A DNA stretch of 64,000 bases, from contig NZ_CP012831.1 in the NCBI RefSeq assembly GCF_001307275.1, positions 6,998,501 through 7,062,500 of the forward strand. Direction: 5' to 3'. The stretch's first letter is position 1. Each line of letters starts with the position of its first letter. Positions 25,425 to 33,643 of this stretch are shown here, one piece after another. This DNA comes from Pseudomonas fluorescens (GTDB lineage Bacteria; Pseudomonadota; Gammaproteobacteria; Pseudomonadales; Pseudomonadaceae). The translations under genes and the position numbers were made by a program. The notes beneath the pieces are model-generated. The model saw only the letters and a program-made list of their open reading frames with translations. It had not been told where the DNA came from and ran no database searches.

Positions 25425-26291
25425 ATGCAACACGAAAAAAACCATTTCATCATCAAGATCACCTGTCCCGCGGTGTCCGGCATCGTCGCTGCCGTCACCA
25501 CCTACCTGGCGGACAACGGTTGCTACATCGGGGAGATGGCGCAATTCGATGACGATTTCAGCGGCCGTTTTTTCATGCGTGCGGTGTTCCGCTTCAACGA
25601 CAGCCATCAGGGCGACATTCAACAGATCAAGGACGGCTTCGCCGACGTCGCCCAAGCATTCGACATGACCTGGGAATTGCACGACACCCGCGAGCCGATG
25701 CGTGTGCTGCTGATGGTCAGCAAATTCGACCACTGCTTGACCGACCTGCTCTATCGCTACCACAAGGGCGAGATGGACATGACCATCACCGCCATCGTCT
25801 CCAACCACCTCGACCTGCGGCCCATGGCTGAACGCGAAGGCATTCGTTTCATCTACTTGCCGGTGACCAAGGAAACCAAGGCTCGACAGGAAACCGAGCT
25901 GATGAAGATCGTCGACGACACCGGCACCGAACTGGTGGTATTGGCGCGCTACATGCAAATCCTCTCTGATGACCTGTGCAAGCAACTCTCCGGGCGGGCG
26001 ATCAACATTCACCATTCGTTCTTACCCGGTTTCAAAGGCGCCAAGCCTTATCACCAAGCCTACCAGCGTGGCGTGAAACTGATCGGCGCCACCGCTCATT
26101 ACGTCACCAGCGACCTCGATGAGGGACCGATCATCGAGCAGGAAGTGCAACGTGTTGATCACGTCTACTTGCCCGACGACCTGGTCGCCACCGGCCGCGA
26201 CACCGAAACCGTGGCCCTGTCCAAGGCGGTCAAGTATCACCTGGAGCACCGGGTTTTCCTCAACCAGGACAGAACGGTGATCTTCCGGTGA
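25425..26291 (+). CDS. purU: Formyltetrahydrofolate deformylase (copy 2)
   Basis: The 288-residue PurU is collinear and highly similar to the copy at 10679. It has the same N-terminal ACT domain (KITCPAVSGIVAAVT), INIHHSFLPGFKGAKPYHQAY catalytic segment and HYVTSDLDEGPI aspartate region. A GAGGAC ribosome-binding site precedes the ATG. Its stop codon overlaps the folD2 GTG start as GTGA, and folD2 in turn overlaps mgdA, so C1 disposal is tightly coupled to N-methylglutamate oxidation. The gene converts 10-formyl-THF made by FolD2 into formate and recycles THF for MgdC. The similarity to copy 1 suggests duplication within the cluster or within close relatives. Confidence 0.95.
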   Translation: MQHEKNHFIIKITCPAVSGIVAAVTTYLADNGCYIGEMAQFDDDFSGRFFMRAVFRFNDSHQGDIQQIKDGFADVAQAFDMTWELHDTREPMRVLLMVSKFDHCLTDLLYRYHKGEMDMTITAIVSNHLDLRPMAEREGIRFIYLPVTKETKARQETELMKIVDDTGTELVVLARYMQILSDDLCKQLSGRAINIHHSFLPGFKGAKPYHQAYQRGVKLIGATAHYVTSDLDEGPIIEQEVQRVDHVYLPDDLVATGRDTETVALSKAVKYHLEHRVFLNQDRTVIFR

Positions 26292-27193
26292 ACACGCACA
26301 AACTGATCGACGGAAAAGCCACTGCCGCCCGCGTCCTGGTGCAGGTTCGCGAGGACGTGGAGCGCCTGCGCGAGCAAGACATTCAACCGGCCTTGGCGGT
26401 GATTCTCGTGGGCAGCGACCCGGCCAGCCAGGTCTATGTGCGAAACAAGATCCTGCGCGCCGAAGAAGTGGGTATCCGCTCGTTGGAACATCGGCTGTCC
26501 ACGGACACCAGCACTGAACAGTTGCTCATTCTGATCGCCCGACTGAATACCGATCGCTCGATCCACGGCATTCTGCTGCAACTGCCGCTGCCTCCGCATA
26601 TCGACGAATTACGCGCACTGGAGGCTATCGCTCCGGACAAGGATGTAGACGGGTTCCACAGTCAGAACGTCGGCGGCCTCAGCCAGGGTCGCACGGTACT
26701 CGCGCCCTGCACCCCCAGTGGTTGTTTGTATTTGCTGGAACAAACCTGTGGCGATCTACGCGGCAAGCACGCGGTGGTGATCGGCCGCTCGAACATCGTC
26801 GGCAAACCCATGGCCGCGTTGTTGCTGCAGGCCGACTGCTCGGTGACCGTCCTGCATTCGCGCAGCCCGGATCCGCAGGCCCTGTGCCGCCAGGCAGACA
26901 TCGTCATCGCCGCCGTGGGTCGCCCACGGTTGATCGACGCCAGTTGGCTCAAACCTGGCGCAGTGGTGATCGACGTCGGCATCAACCGCATCGAAGACGA
27001 TGGCCGCAGTCGCCTGGTGGGCGACGTCGACTTCGACAGCGCCCTGGCACACGTCGCGGCGATCACCCCGGTGCCCGGTGGTGTCGGCCCGATGACCATT
27101 GCCTTCCTGATGAAAAACACTGTCACCGCAGCCCTTGCGCAACACCAGGCTCAACGCAGCCAATCGGAGGCCCTATGCCATTCAATCTATTGA
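26288..27193 (+). CDS. folD: Bifunctional methylene-THF dehydrogenase / methenyl-THF cyclohydrolase (copy 2)
   Basis: The 301-residue FolD has KLIDGKATAARVLVQV at the start, the substrate lysine region YVRNKILRAEEVGIRSLEHR, the APDKDVDGFH loop, the VVIGRSNIVGKPMAALLL cofactor motif and ITPVPGGVGPMTIAFL near the end. It starts with GTG overlapping the purU2 stop and ends 19 bp inside mgdA, making a compact purU-folD-mgdA unit. It oxidises the 5,10-methylene-THF released by N-methylglutamate dehydrogenase to 10-formyl-THF. The N terminus is tighter than that of copy 1 and starts directly at the family consensus. Confidence 0.95.
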   Translation: MNTHKLIDGKATAARVLVQVREDVERLREQDIQPALAVILVGSDPASQVYVRNKILRAEEVGIRSLEHRLSTDTSTEQLLILIARLNTDRSIHGILLQLPLPPHIDELRALEAIAPDKDVDGFHSQNVGGLSQGRTVLAPCTPSGCLYLLEQTCGDLRGKHAVVIGRSNIVGKPMAALLLQADCSVTVLHSRSPDPQALCRQADIVIAAVGRPRLIDASWLKPGAVVIDVGINRIEDDGRSRLVGDVDFDSALAHVAAITPVPGGVGPMTIAFLMKNTVTAALAQHQAQRSQSEALCHSIY

Positions 27194-28416
27194 AATACGG
27201 GCTGAGTTCGGAGTATCCGGTGGAAGTGGATTTGCCGCCACCGAAGGAACTCAAATCGAGCTATGACGTAGTGATCATCGGTGCCGGCGGCCATGGCCTG
27301 GCCACCGCTTACTACCTGGCCAAGTACCACGGCATCACTAATGTCGCGGTGTTGGAGAAGTCCTACCTGGGCGGCGGCAATACCGCGCGCAACACGGCGG
27401 TGATCCGCTCCAACTACCTGACCAGCGAAGGCGTGCGTTTCTATGCCGAATCGGTGCGGATGTTCCAGGGGCTTTCGAACGAGTTCGACTTCAACATCAT
27501 GTATTCCGAGCGCGGCCAACTGACCCTGGCCCACACCGATGCCACGGTGCGTTCGTTCCGCCAGCGAGCCGAGGTGAACAAACACTTTGGCGGCCGTACC
27601 GAGATGATCGACCGCCAGCAGATCCGCGAACTGGTGCCCAGCCTCAACCTCGATCCCGGACACCTGCCGGTGATTGCCGGTCTGTGGCACATCGACGGCG
27701 CCACAGCACGCCACGACGCCGTGGCCTGGGGTTACGCCAAGCAGGCGGCCAAGCGCGGCGTCGAAATCCATCAGCTCACCGAAGTCCAGGATCTGATTAT
27801 CGAGAATGGGGCGATCATCGCCGTGAAAACCAATCGCGGCACGATCAAATGTGGTTGCGCGGTGCAGGCGATTGCCGGGCACAGTTCGTTGCTGATGGCC
27901 AAGGCCGGGATCCGTTCGCCGATCCAGACCTTCCCGCTGCAAGCGATGGTCACCCAGCCGTTCAAGCCGTTTCTTGATCCGCTGGTGAGCTCCTCCGCAC
28001 TGCACTGCTATGTGCAGCAGACCAGCCGTGGTGAGGTGGTATTCGGCGGTGGCTCCGATCCCTATCCACTGTTCAACACCCGTTCGACTCTGGACCTCAA
28101 GGAAAGCCTGCTCGCCCATGCGATCGAGATGTTCCCGTTCCTGGCCAACGCCAAGCTGATGCGCCAATGGGCCGGGATCACCGACATGACCCCGGATTAC
28201 AGTCCGATCATGGGCTTGTCGCCGGTGAAGAATTACTACCTCGACGCCGGCTGGGGTACCTGGGGCTTCAAGGCCACGCCGATCTGCGGCAAGACCATGG
28301 CCGAGTTGGTCGCCAGCGGCGGCAAGGTGCCGGAGCTGATCAAACCCTTCGGCCTCGAACGTTTCTCGACCTTCCAGCAAGTCAACGAAATGGGCGCCAC
28401 GGCGGCCAGCCACTGA
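27175..28416 (+). CDS. mgdA: N-methylglutamate dehydrogenase subunit A (sarcosine-oxidase beta-like)
   Basis: The 413-residue flavoprotein has the FAD motif VVIIGAGGHGLATAYYLAK (residues 32-50), the glycine-rich LGGGNTARNTAVIRSNY loop, and the C-terminal DAGWGTWGFKATPICGKTMA segment. His180 in ARHDAVAWGYAK aligns with the histidine that carries covalent FMN in heterotetrameric sarcosine oxidase beta subunits (recalled from that family). MgdABCD oxidises N-methylglutamate to glutamate and transfers the methyl-derived C1 to THF. The ATG at 27175 follows CGGAGG and lies within the folD2 3' end. It is assigned to N-methylglutamate rather than sarcosine because gmaS and mgsABC lie in the same cluster and no glycine-betaine or creatinine genes are nearby. 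Confidence 0.93.
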   Translation: MPFNLLKYGLSSEYPVEVDLPPPKELKSSYDVVIIGAGGHGLATAYYLAKYHGITNVAVLEKSYLGGGNTARNTAVIRSNYLTSEGVRFYAESVRMFQGLSNEFDFNIMYSERGQLTLAHTDATVRSFRQRAEVNKHFGGRTEMIDRQQIRELVPSLNLDPGHLPVIAGLWHIDGATARHDAVAWGYAKQAAKRGVEIHQLTEVQDLIIENGAIIAVKTNRGTIKCGCAVQAIAGHSSLLMAKAGIRSPIQTFPLQAMVTQPFKPFLDPLVSSSALHCYVQQTSRGEVVFGGGSDPYPLFNTRSTLDLKESLLAHAIEMFPFLANAKLMRQWAGITDMTPDYSPIMGLSPVKNYYLDAGWGTWGFKATPICGKTMAELVASGGKVPELIKPFGLERFSTFQQVNEMGATAASH

Positions 28417-28429
28417 CGGAGAGCAGACG

Positions 28430-28732
28430 ATGAAAATCATGATTTGCCCGCTCAACGGGCCGCGCAATATCAGCGAGTTCACCTATGGCGGTGAATTCAA
28501 GCCGATGCCTGATCCCATCAGTTGCAGCGATGCGGAATGGGCCGACTACGTATTCAACACCGACAACCTCGCCGGCGTGGTGCGCGAATGGTGGATGCAC
28601 ACGCCGTCCAGCTACTGGTTTCTGGCGGAGCGTCACACCGTCACCGATGAAATCCTACGGACCTTCGACCCCAAAGAGCTCTTCAGCACCCGCGTCGAAT
28701 TTAACGCCGCCGCCAAGGAGATCGCAGGATGA
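28430..28732 (+). CDS. mgdB: N-methylglutamate dehydrogenase subunit B (sarcosine-oxidase delta-like)
   Basis: The 100-residue protein is the small delta-type subunit. It begins MKIMICPLNGPRNISEF and has an EWWMHTPSSYWFLAERH-TVTDEI segment, the delta-family core. In structurally known sarcosine oxidases the delta subunit binds zinc through two N-terminal cysteines, a histidine and a further cysteine. Here Cys6 is kept, but position 9 is asparagine and the later cysteine position is serine (Ser61, four after His57). The zinc site therefore seems incomplete, which may be a trait of N-methylglutamate dehydrogenases. It has a GGAGAG ribosome-binding site and overlaps mgdC by an ATGA. Confidence 0.92.
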   Translation: MKIMICPLNGPRNISEFTYGGEFKPMPDPISCSDAEWADYVFNTDNLAGVVREWWMHTPSSYWFLAERHTVTDEILRTFDPKELFSTRVEFNAAAKEIAG

Positions 28733-31626
28733 ATCGCCTACCCGCCCCCATGGGCTTGCTGATCGACCGTGATCAACCACTGGATTTCAGCTTCGACGGC
28801 CAGCGCTACCAAGGTTTGCAAGGCGACAGCATCGCCAGTGCCTTGCTGGCCAACGGGCGTTTCCTGATCTCCCGTTCGTTCAAATACCATCGCCCGCGTG
28901 GCCCGCTGACCATGGCCGGCCAGGACGCCAACAGCCTGGTGCAGTTGCCCGAAGAACCCAACGTGCTGGCCGATGCACATGCGTTGTCCGCTGGGTTGCA
29001 GGTGACGGCGCAGAACGTCAACGGCTCGCTGGATAACGACAAGGACGCCTACCTCGGCAAGTTCTCGAAATTCATGCCGGTGGGTTTCTACTACCGCTCG
29101 TTCTACAAACCCAAGGGCATGTGGAAAGTCTGGGAACCGATCATTCGCAAGAAGGCCGGCCTCGGTGTGCTCGACCTGAAGTTCCAGCCTGAGTATTACG
29201 ACAAGGCCTACTTGTTTACCGACGTCGCGGTAATCGGCGCAGGCCCCGCCGGGCTCCATGCGGCGCTGACGGCAGCCAACGCGGGGGCCAAGGTGTTGCT
29301 CATCGAGCAACAATCGGTTCTCGGCGGTTCGCTAACCTATGCCCGCTTCGATATCGAAGGCAACAGGGCTGAAAACCTACGCCGCGAACTGCTCGCGGCG
29401 GTCGAGCAACACGCCAATATCCAGATCCTGACCGAAGCCACTTGCAACGCCTGGTTCACCGACAACTACCTGCCGGTGATTCAGGGCAAACGCCTGTACA
29501 AGGTCCGCGCCCGCCAGTGCCTGGTGTGCAGCGGGGCCTTCGATCAGCCGGTGATCTTTCGCAACAACGACCTGCCAGGCGTGATGCTGACCAGCGCCGC
29601 GCAACGACTGATGAAACTGTATGCGGTCAAACCCGGTAAACGCGCCGTGGTGCTGACGGGCAACGATGACGGTTACCTCGCCGCGCTGGATCTGCATGAC
29701 CAGGACGTGGAGGTCGTCGCCGTGGTGGACCTGCGCCAGGGGCCTTCGGACGAATCCTTGCTGCGCGCACTGGCGCAACGCAAGATCTACCACCAGAGCA
29801 ACAGCACCGTCTATGAAGCCCTGCACGAGAAAGGCATGCGCCATATCAACGGCGTCGACGTGCGCCAGATCACCGCACAAGGCCAGGTCGCCGAGAGCGG
29901 GCAACACCTGAAGTGCGATTTACTGTGCATGTCCGCCGGTTACATGCCGGTCTATCAACTGCTGTGCCAGGCCGGCGGCAAGCTTGCCTACGACGATCAG
30001 CGTGCCGAGTTCACGCTCAGCGGCCTGCCAAAGAATCTGAATGTCGCCGGCTCGGTCAACGGTCGTCACCAGCTCGATAACGTGATTGCCGACGGTGTGA
30101 ATGCCGGTGCCGATGCCGCCCTCGCGCTGGGGCTGACCGTCGGCACGCAACGCGCGCCATTGAGCGGTGAGGCTCGGGTCAACTTTAATTGGCCAATCTT
30201 CCCGCACCCCAAAGGCAAGGACTTCGTCGACTTCGACGAGGATCTGCAAGTAGCCGATATCGTCAACGCCACCCGGATCGGCTATCGCGACGTGCAACTG
30301 GTCAAGCGCTACTCCACCGTCGGCATGGGCCCGTCCCAGGGTCGTCACTCGGCGCTGCCGACCGCGCGGTTGGTCGCCTGGGCCACCCAGCGCAACATCA
30401 GCGAAACCGGCGTCACCACAGCGCGGCCGCCGTTTGTTGCGGAAAAACTCGCGCATGTCGCCGGTCGCGCGTTCGACCCATACCGGCAAACGCCGATGCA
30501 CGCTCGTCACCTGCAAGCCGGGGCGAAGATGATGCCCGCCGGCATCTGGCAACGCCCGGCCTACTACGGCAACGCCAAGGATCGCGAACGCTGCATGCAA
30601 GCCGAAGCCTTGCACGTGCGCAACAAGGTCGGCCTCATCGACGTCTCGACCCTCGGCGGCCTGGACGTGCGCGGCCCGGACGCCGCCGAGCTGCTTAACC
30701 GGATGTACACCTTTGCCTTCCTCAAACAGCCGATCGGCCGTTCTCGCTATGCGCTGATGACCAATGAGCATGGTGTGGTGATCGACGACGGTGTCTGTGC
30801 GAGGTTTGCCGAGAACCATTTCTACGTCACCGCCACCACCAGCGGCGTCGACCGGATCTATCAGCAGATGCTCAAGTGGAATGCACAATGGCGCCTGGAC
30901 GTGGACGTCGCCAACGTCACCGCAGCCATCTGCGCGGTCAACGTCGCCGGGCCAGACTCGCGCAAAGTGCTTGAGAAAGTCTGCAGTGATCTCGATCTGA
31001 GCGCCGAAGCCTTCCCCTATCTGGGCGTCCGTCAAGGCACCGTGGCCGGCATCAAGGCACGGCTGTTGCGAGTCGGTTTTGTCGGCGAGCTGGGTTATGA
31101 AATCCACGTCCCGGCACGTCATGGACTCAAGCTTTGGGATGCGCTGATTGAGGCCGGCAAAGCACATGACATCCGCCCCTTCGGCGTCGAAACCCAGCGC
31201 CTGCTGCGTCTGGAAAAAGGCCACGTGATCATCAGTCAGGACACCGATGGAATGACTCACCCGGCGGAAATCGACATGGGTTGGGCGGTCAGTCGCACCA
31301 AGCCGTTCTTCGTCGGCCGCCGCTCGGTGGACATCCTCGAAGCCCAGCCGCTGAAACGCAAACTGGTGGGCTTCAGCCTGCCCAAAGGCAGCCTGCAACC
31401 GCTGGAAGGCCATCTGGTGCTTAACGGCCCGGACATCAGTGGCAACGTCACCTCCTGCGAGTATTCCGCTTCCCTGGGCACGATCATCGGCCTGGCTTAC
31501 GCCGGCATCGACCAGAGTGCGCCGGGCCAACAGATTCCGATCCGCGTCGAGGGCGGGATCGTGGTTCAGGCCACAGTCGTGCAATTACCCTTCTTCGATC
31601 CTGAAAACCAACGGCAGGAGCTTTAA
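28729..31626 (+). CDS. mgdC: N-methylglutamate dehydrogenase subunit C (sarcosine-oxidase alpha-like)
   Basis: The 965-residue large subunit has the full alpha-subunit plan. An N-terminal ferredoxin-like fold (about residues 15-100; YQGLQGDSIASALLANG) lacks cluster cysteines. A pyridine-nucleotide domain follows with VAVIGAGPAGLHAALTAANA (about 165-185), then a second dinucleotide fold. The C-terminal GcvT-type folate domain (about 600-965) contains KVGLIDVSTLGGLDVRGPDA and GFVGELGYEIHVPARHG. The folate domain receives the iminium C1 unit from the mgdA active site and makes 5,10-methylene-THF. The length matches sarcosine oxidase alpha (about 965-1000). It is translationally coupled to mgdB, and mgdD follows after 3 bp. 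Confidence 0.94.
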   Translation: MNRLPAPMGLLIDRDQPLDFSFDGQRYQGLQGDSIASALLANGRFLISRSFKYHRPRGPLTMAGQDANSLVQLPEEPNVLADAHALSAGLQVTAQNVNGSLDNDKDAYLGKFSKFMPVGFYYRSFYKPKGMWKVWEPIIRKKAGLGVLDLKFQPEYYDKAYLFTDVAVIGAGPAGLHAALTAANAGAKVLLIEQQSVLGGSLTYARFDIEGNRAENLRRELLAAVEQHANIQILTEATCNAWFTDNYLPVIQGKRLYKVRARQCLVCSGAFDQPVIFRNNDLPGVMLTSAAQRLMKLYAVKPGKRAVVLTGNDDGYLAALDLHDQDVEVVAVVDLRQGPSDESLLRALAQRKIYHQSNSTVYEALHEKGMRHINGVDVRQITAQGQVAESGQHLKCDLLCMSAGYMPVYQLLCQAGGKLAYDDQRAEFTLSGLPKNLNVAGSVNGRHQLDNVIADGVNAGADAALALGLTVGTQRAPLSGEARVNFNWPIFPHPKGKDFVDFDEDLQVADIVNATRIGYRDVQLVKRYSTVGMGPSQGRHSALPTARLVAWATQRNISETGVTTARPPFVAEKLAHVAGRAFDPYRQTPMHARHLQAGAKMMPAGIWQRPAYYGNAKDRERCMQAEALHVRNKVGLIDVSTLGGLDVRGPDAAELLNRMYTFAFLKQPIGRSRYALMTNEHGVVIDDGVCARFAENHFYVTATTSGVDRIYQQMLKWNAQWRLDVDVANVTAAICAVNVAGPDSRKVLEKVCSDLDLSAEAFPYLGVRQGTVAGIKARLLRVGFVGELGYEIHVPARHGLKLWDALIEAGKAHDIRPFGVETQRLLRLEKGHVIISQDTDGMTHPAEIDMGWAVSRTKPFFVGRRSVDILEAQPLKRKLVGFSLPKGSLQPLEGHLVLNGPDISGNVTSCEYSASLGTIIGLAYAGIDQSAPGQQIPIRVEGGIVVQATVVQLPFFDPENQRQEL

Positions 31627-31629
31627 GTC

Positions 31630-32214
31630 ATGTCCAGTCTGAATCCACAAGAGATGATCAGACCACGGCCGGTTGCCCACACGCAAACCTGCACGCTGGT
31701 GGATCTGACCGACCTGCCCCGGGTCGGTTTTCGCGGAACACAAACCGCCGATTACCTGAAGGCACGCGGCTTCGTACTGCCGGACGCGCCCAATCGGGCC
31801 ACCGTCCAGACTGACGGTAGTCAGGTGGCACGCCTGTCGCAAACCGAATACCTGCTGCTGGGGAGCCCCGACGATCAAGGCGAACGGATCGCCGATGAAG
31901 AAGCACGCTGGGAACTCGACCACCGAGCCAACTACCTGCTGCCACGTCAGGACAGTCATGCCTGCTTCTTGCTGAGCGGTAGCTCCGTTGCTCAGGTCAT
32001 GGCCAAGCTGTGCGGCGTCGACCTGAGCCGGCAAGCCTTCAGCCCGGGTGCGGTGGCGCAAACGTCGGCGGCGCGGATCAACGTGATCATCATCTACTCT
32101 GGAATCGTTGACACCCCTGCGTTCCACATTCTCTGCGACCGAGCATCACGGGCCTACTTCCATTGCGCCATGCTCGATGCCCTGGAGCAATTCGGGGGGG
32201 CTCAACCAGACTGA
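31630..32214 (+). CDS. mgdD: N-methylglutamate dehydrogenase subunit D (sarcosine-oxidase gamma-like)
   Basis: The 194-residue protein is the gamma-type structural subunit. Its sequence CTLVDLTDLPRVGFRGTQTA, QTEYLLLGSP and DSHACFLLSGSSVAQVMAKL corresponds to the folate-domain-like gamma subunit that packs against alpha and carries no cofactor. AGGAG precedes the ATG. Of the four subunits it is the least conserved, but its position immediately after mgdC and its length make the call secure. It ends the operon; the sequence after it turns into a hairpin and then gene debris. Confidence 0.9.
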   Translation: MSSLNPQEMIRPRPVAHTQTCTLVDLTDLPRVGFRGTQTADYLKARGFVLPDAPNRATVQTDGSQVARLSQTEYLLLGSPDDQGERIADEEARWELDHRANYLLPRQDSHACFLLSGSSVAQVMAKLCGVDLSRQAFSPGAVAQTSAARINVIIIYSGIVDTPAFHILCDRASRAYFHCAMLDALEQFGGAQPD

Positions 32215-32241
32215 ACGCAACATCGGCTTGTACCTTGAAGC

Positions 32242-32271
32242 CGGGCTCCCACACCGTGATAGGGGAGCCCG
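32242..32271 (+). terminator. Hairpin after mgdD
   Basis: Perfect 9-bp inverted repeat CGGGCTCCC / GGGAGCCCG with a 12-base loop, 28 bp past the mgdD stop. There is no T-tract, so termination efficiency is uncertain. Confidence 0.5.
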
Positions 32272-32303
32272 CGCCACATACCACCCCGCTGACCGAGTCG
32301 CCT

Positions 32304-32515
32304 TTACCGCAACCGCCTCTGCAAGAACTCAATGAAGCGTTGTGTCTTCGCGGGCAGCAGACGTGTTTCAGTGATGGCATAGGCGCTCATCGGTACTCCA
32401 TGCCATTGGGGCATGATGGGACAAAGTCGGCCCAATATGGCAGCCGCCAGTTTCGCCAACGGCTCTGGCGTTACCGCATGCGCCAAAGCATGAGCCGTCG
32501 TGGAAACTGCTAGGA
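32304..32515 (-). pseudogene. LysR-family regulator, C-terminal remnant
   Basis: Reading leftward, the minus strand encodes EPLAKLAAAILGRLCPIMPQ, then WHGVPMSAYAITETRLLPAK and TQRFIEFLQRRLR before a stop at 32304. This is the extreme C terminus of a LysR-type regulator (typically ...PLYAVYP-RHLPAKVRAFIDFL). The frame to the right becomes transposase-derived DNA, so everything upstream of about the last 55 codons has been lost. Confidence 0.75.
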
Positions 32516-32525
32516 TAATGCGCCG

Positions 32526-32697
32526 ATGGAGCGTGTGTTTCGCAGCTTGAAAACTGAATGGATACCGACCGTGGGCTACATGACAGCTCAAGAAGCGAAT
32601 CACGACGTACAACTGGATTAGACCGCATCAGTTCAATAATGGGCTGGCCCCGGCTCAGGCCGAGAAAAAACTTAACGTCGTGTCCGAGTTTAGTTGA
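32526..32697 (+). mobile_element. IS3-family transposase (orfB), degraded C-terminal remnant
   Basis: From 32526 one frame reads MERVFRSLKTEWIPTVGYMT, then AQEANHDV. After a small deletion and frameshift, a second frame (32608-32697) reads YNWIRPHQFNNGLAPAQAEK and KLNVVSEFS before a stop. This is the end of an IS3-group DDE transposase, where catalytic-core residues normally precede ERVFRSLK. The element is inactive. It joins the truncated LysR gene, so an insertion followed by decay probably destroyed that regulator. Nothing recognisable lies between 32698 and 32805. Confidence 0.85.
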
Positions 32698-32805
32698 CCA
32701 CTACAGATCCCCGCCAGGGCAAAACCGCAATAAAATTGAGACAAGCATGACAATTTATACACCGCATCCACTGATACAAACCGTCACAACCCATCATGCC
32801 TTAGA

Positions 32806-33642
32806 TCAGCGCCCCGCCTGACACTCATCCCAAACACCACGCATCAGTTCCTTCAGCATCAGCGCCTCGCCCCAGCGATCCGTTATATCGCGCCCATCCC
32901 TCCCCGTGATCGCATAGGGTGGCGGGCCAAGCTCGCAGGTGAAGGACAGGCTCGCGGGTGTGTTCGGTCGCGCCAGCCAATCCTTGATTCCGTAACGCCA
33001 CCAGCCCAGAAACCGGTCCAACCAGGGGCGATGCTGGGCGAAGGTCAAGGGCACCTGGACCTGCTCACTATTAGCGACCCGCCCGTGAAAACCCCAACTG
33101 TGTCGTAGGATGGTGTGAATCTGTTCGTCGTCTTCGGCAGTGGCCGACTCAGGCAATTCGCGGCCCACGACGTAATGGGACAAGTCAGCCAACAACTTGA
33201 GGTCGGGCATCTGCGCGAGCAAGTCGAGGGTGAACAACAGGTCACTGGTGAGACGATAGCGGTGGGTTTCCAGCAGGATCGGAAAGTCCACCTGCTCGGC
33301 CAGACGCTGCCAGCCTTCGATCAGAGTGATCGCTTGTGCCAGCGTGCGCGGCCGGACATCGGCTTGCAGCGTGAGGTGGTGGCAGCCGTAACGGGAGGCA
33401 ACCTCAAGTGCTTGCGCCAAGTCATTCACGGTGTGGGGAAACAGTTGACCTTCGATTTGCAGGCCTTGCGCCTTGGCAGCGGCATGCAGACGTCCGGCCT
33501 GTGGCGCGATCCAGAAATGGTCGGTGACTCCATCGAAGCCAGCAGCGGCAATCTTCTCCACCTGCGCCTCCAGGGAAAGATCGCATTGACCACGGTGATC
33601 TTGCATGGCCCACAGGGACTGAAATACCAGGAACTCACGCAT
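32806..33642 (-). CDS. Sugar phosphate isomerase/epimerase-like TIM-barrel protein
   Basis: The 278-residue protein has the AP-endonuclease-2-like xylose-isomerase fold: VEKIAAAGFDGVTDHFW near residue 30, GLQIEGQLFPHT, YGCHHLTLQADVRPRTL, FPILLETHRYRLTSD and LKLLADLSHYVVGRE, each supplying a barrel strand with possible metal ligands. It is the last gene of the minus-strand set after the ferredoxin reductase (1-bp gap). A TIM-barrel isomerase (mocC) also occurs among rhizopine catabolism genes, which supports a sugar- or inositol-like substrate for the whole set. The substrate itself cannot be read from the sequence. Confidence 0.75.
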   Translation of the reverse strand: MREFLVFQSLWAMQDHRGQCDLSLEAQVEKIAAAGFDGVTDHFWIAPQAGRLHAAAKAQGLQIEGQLFPHTVNDLAQALEVASRYGCHHLTLQADVRPRTLAQAITLIEGWQRLAEQVDFPILLETHRYRLTSDLLFTLDLLAQMPDLKLLADLSHYVVGRELPESATAEDDEQIHTILRHSWGFHGRVANSEQVQVPLTFAQHRPWLDRFLGWWRYGIKDWLARPNTPASLSFTCELGPPPYAITGRDGRDITDRWGEALMLKELMRGVWDECQAGR

Positions 33643-33643
33643 G

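Noticed and set aside
27187..28482. 431-codon minus-strand frame opposite mgdA
   Set aside because: Antisense shadow; no recognisable protein features.
29920..31584. 554-codon minus-strand frame opposite mgdC
   Set aside because: Antisense shadow; mgdC is fully accounted for on the plus strand.
27175..32214. Sarcosine oxidase (soxBDAG)
   Set aside because: No glycine betaine, creatine or serine/glycine genes nearby; linkage to gmaS/mgsABC and the changed delta subunit indicate N-methylglutamate dehydrogenase.
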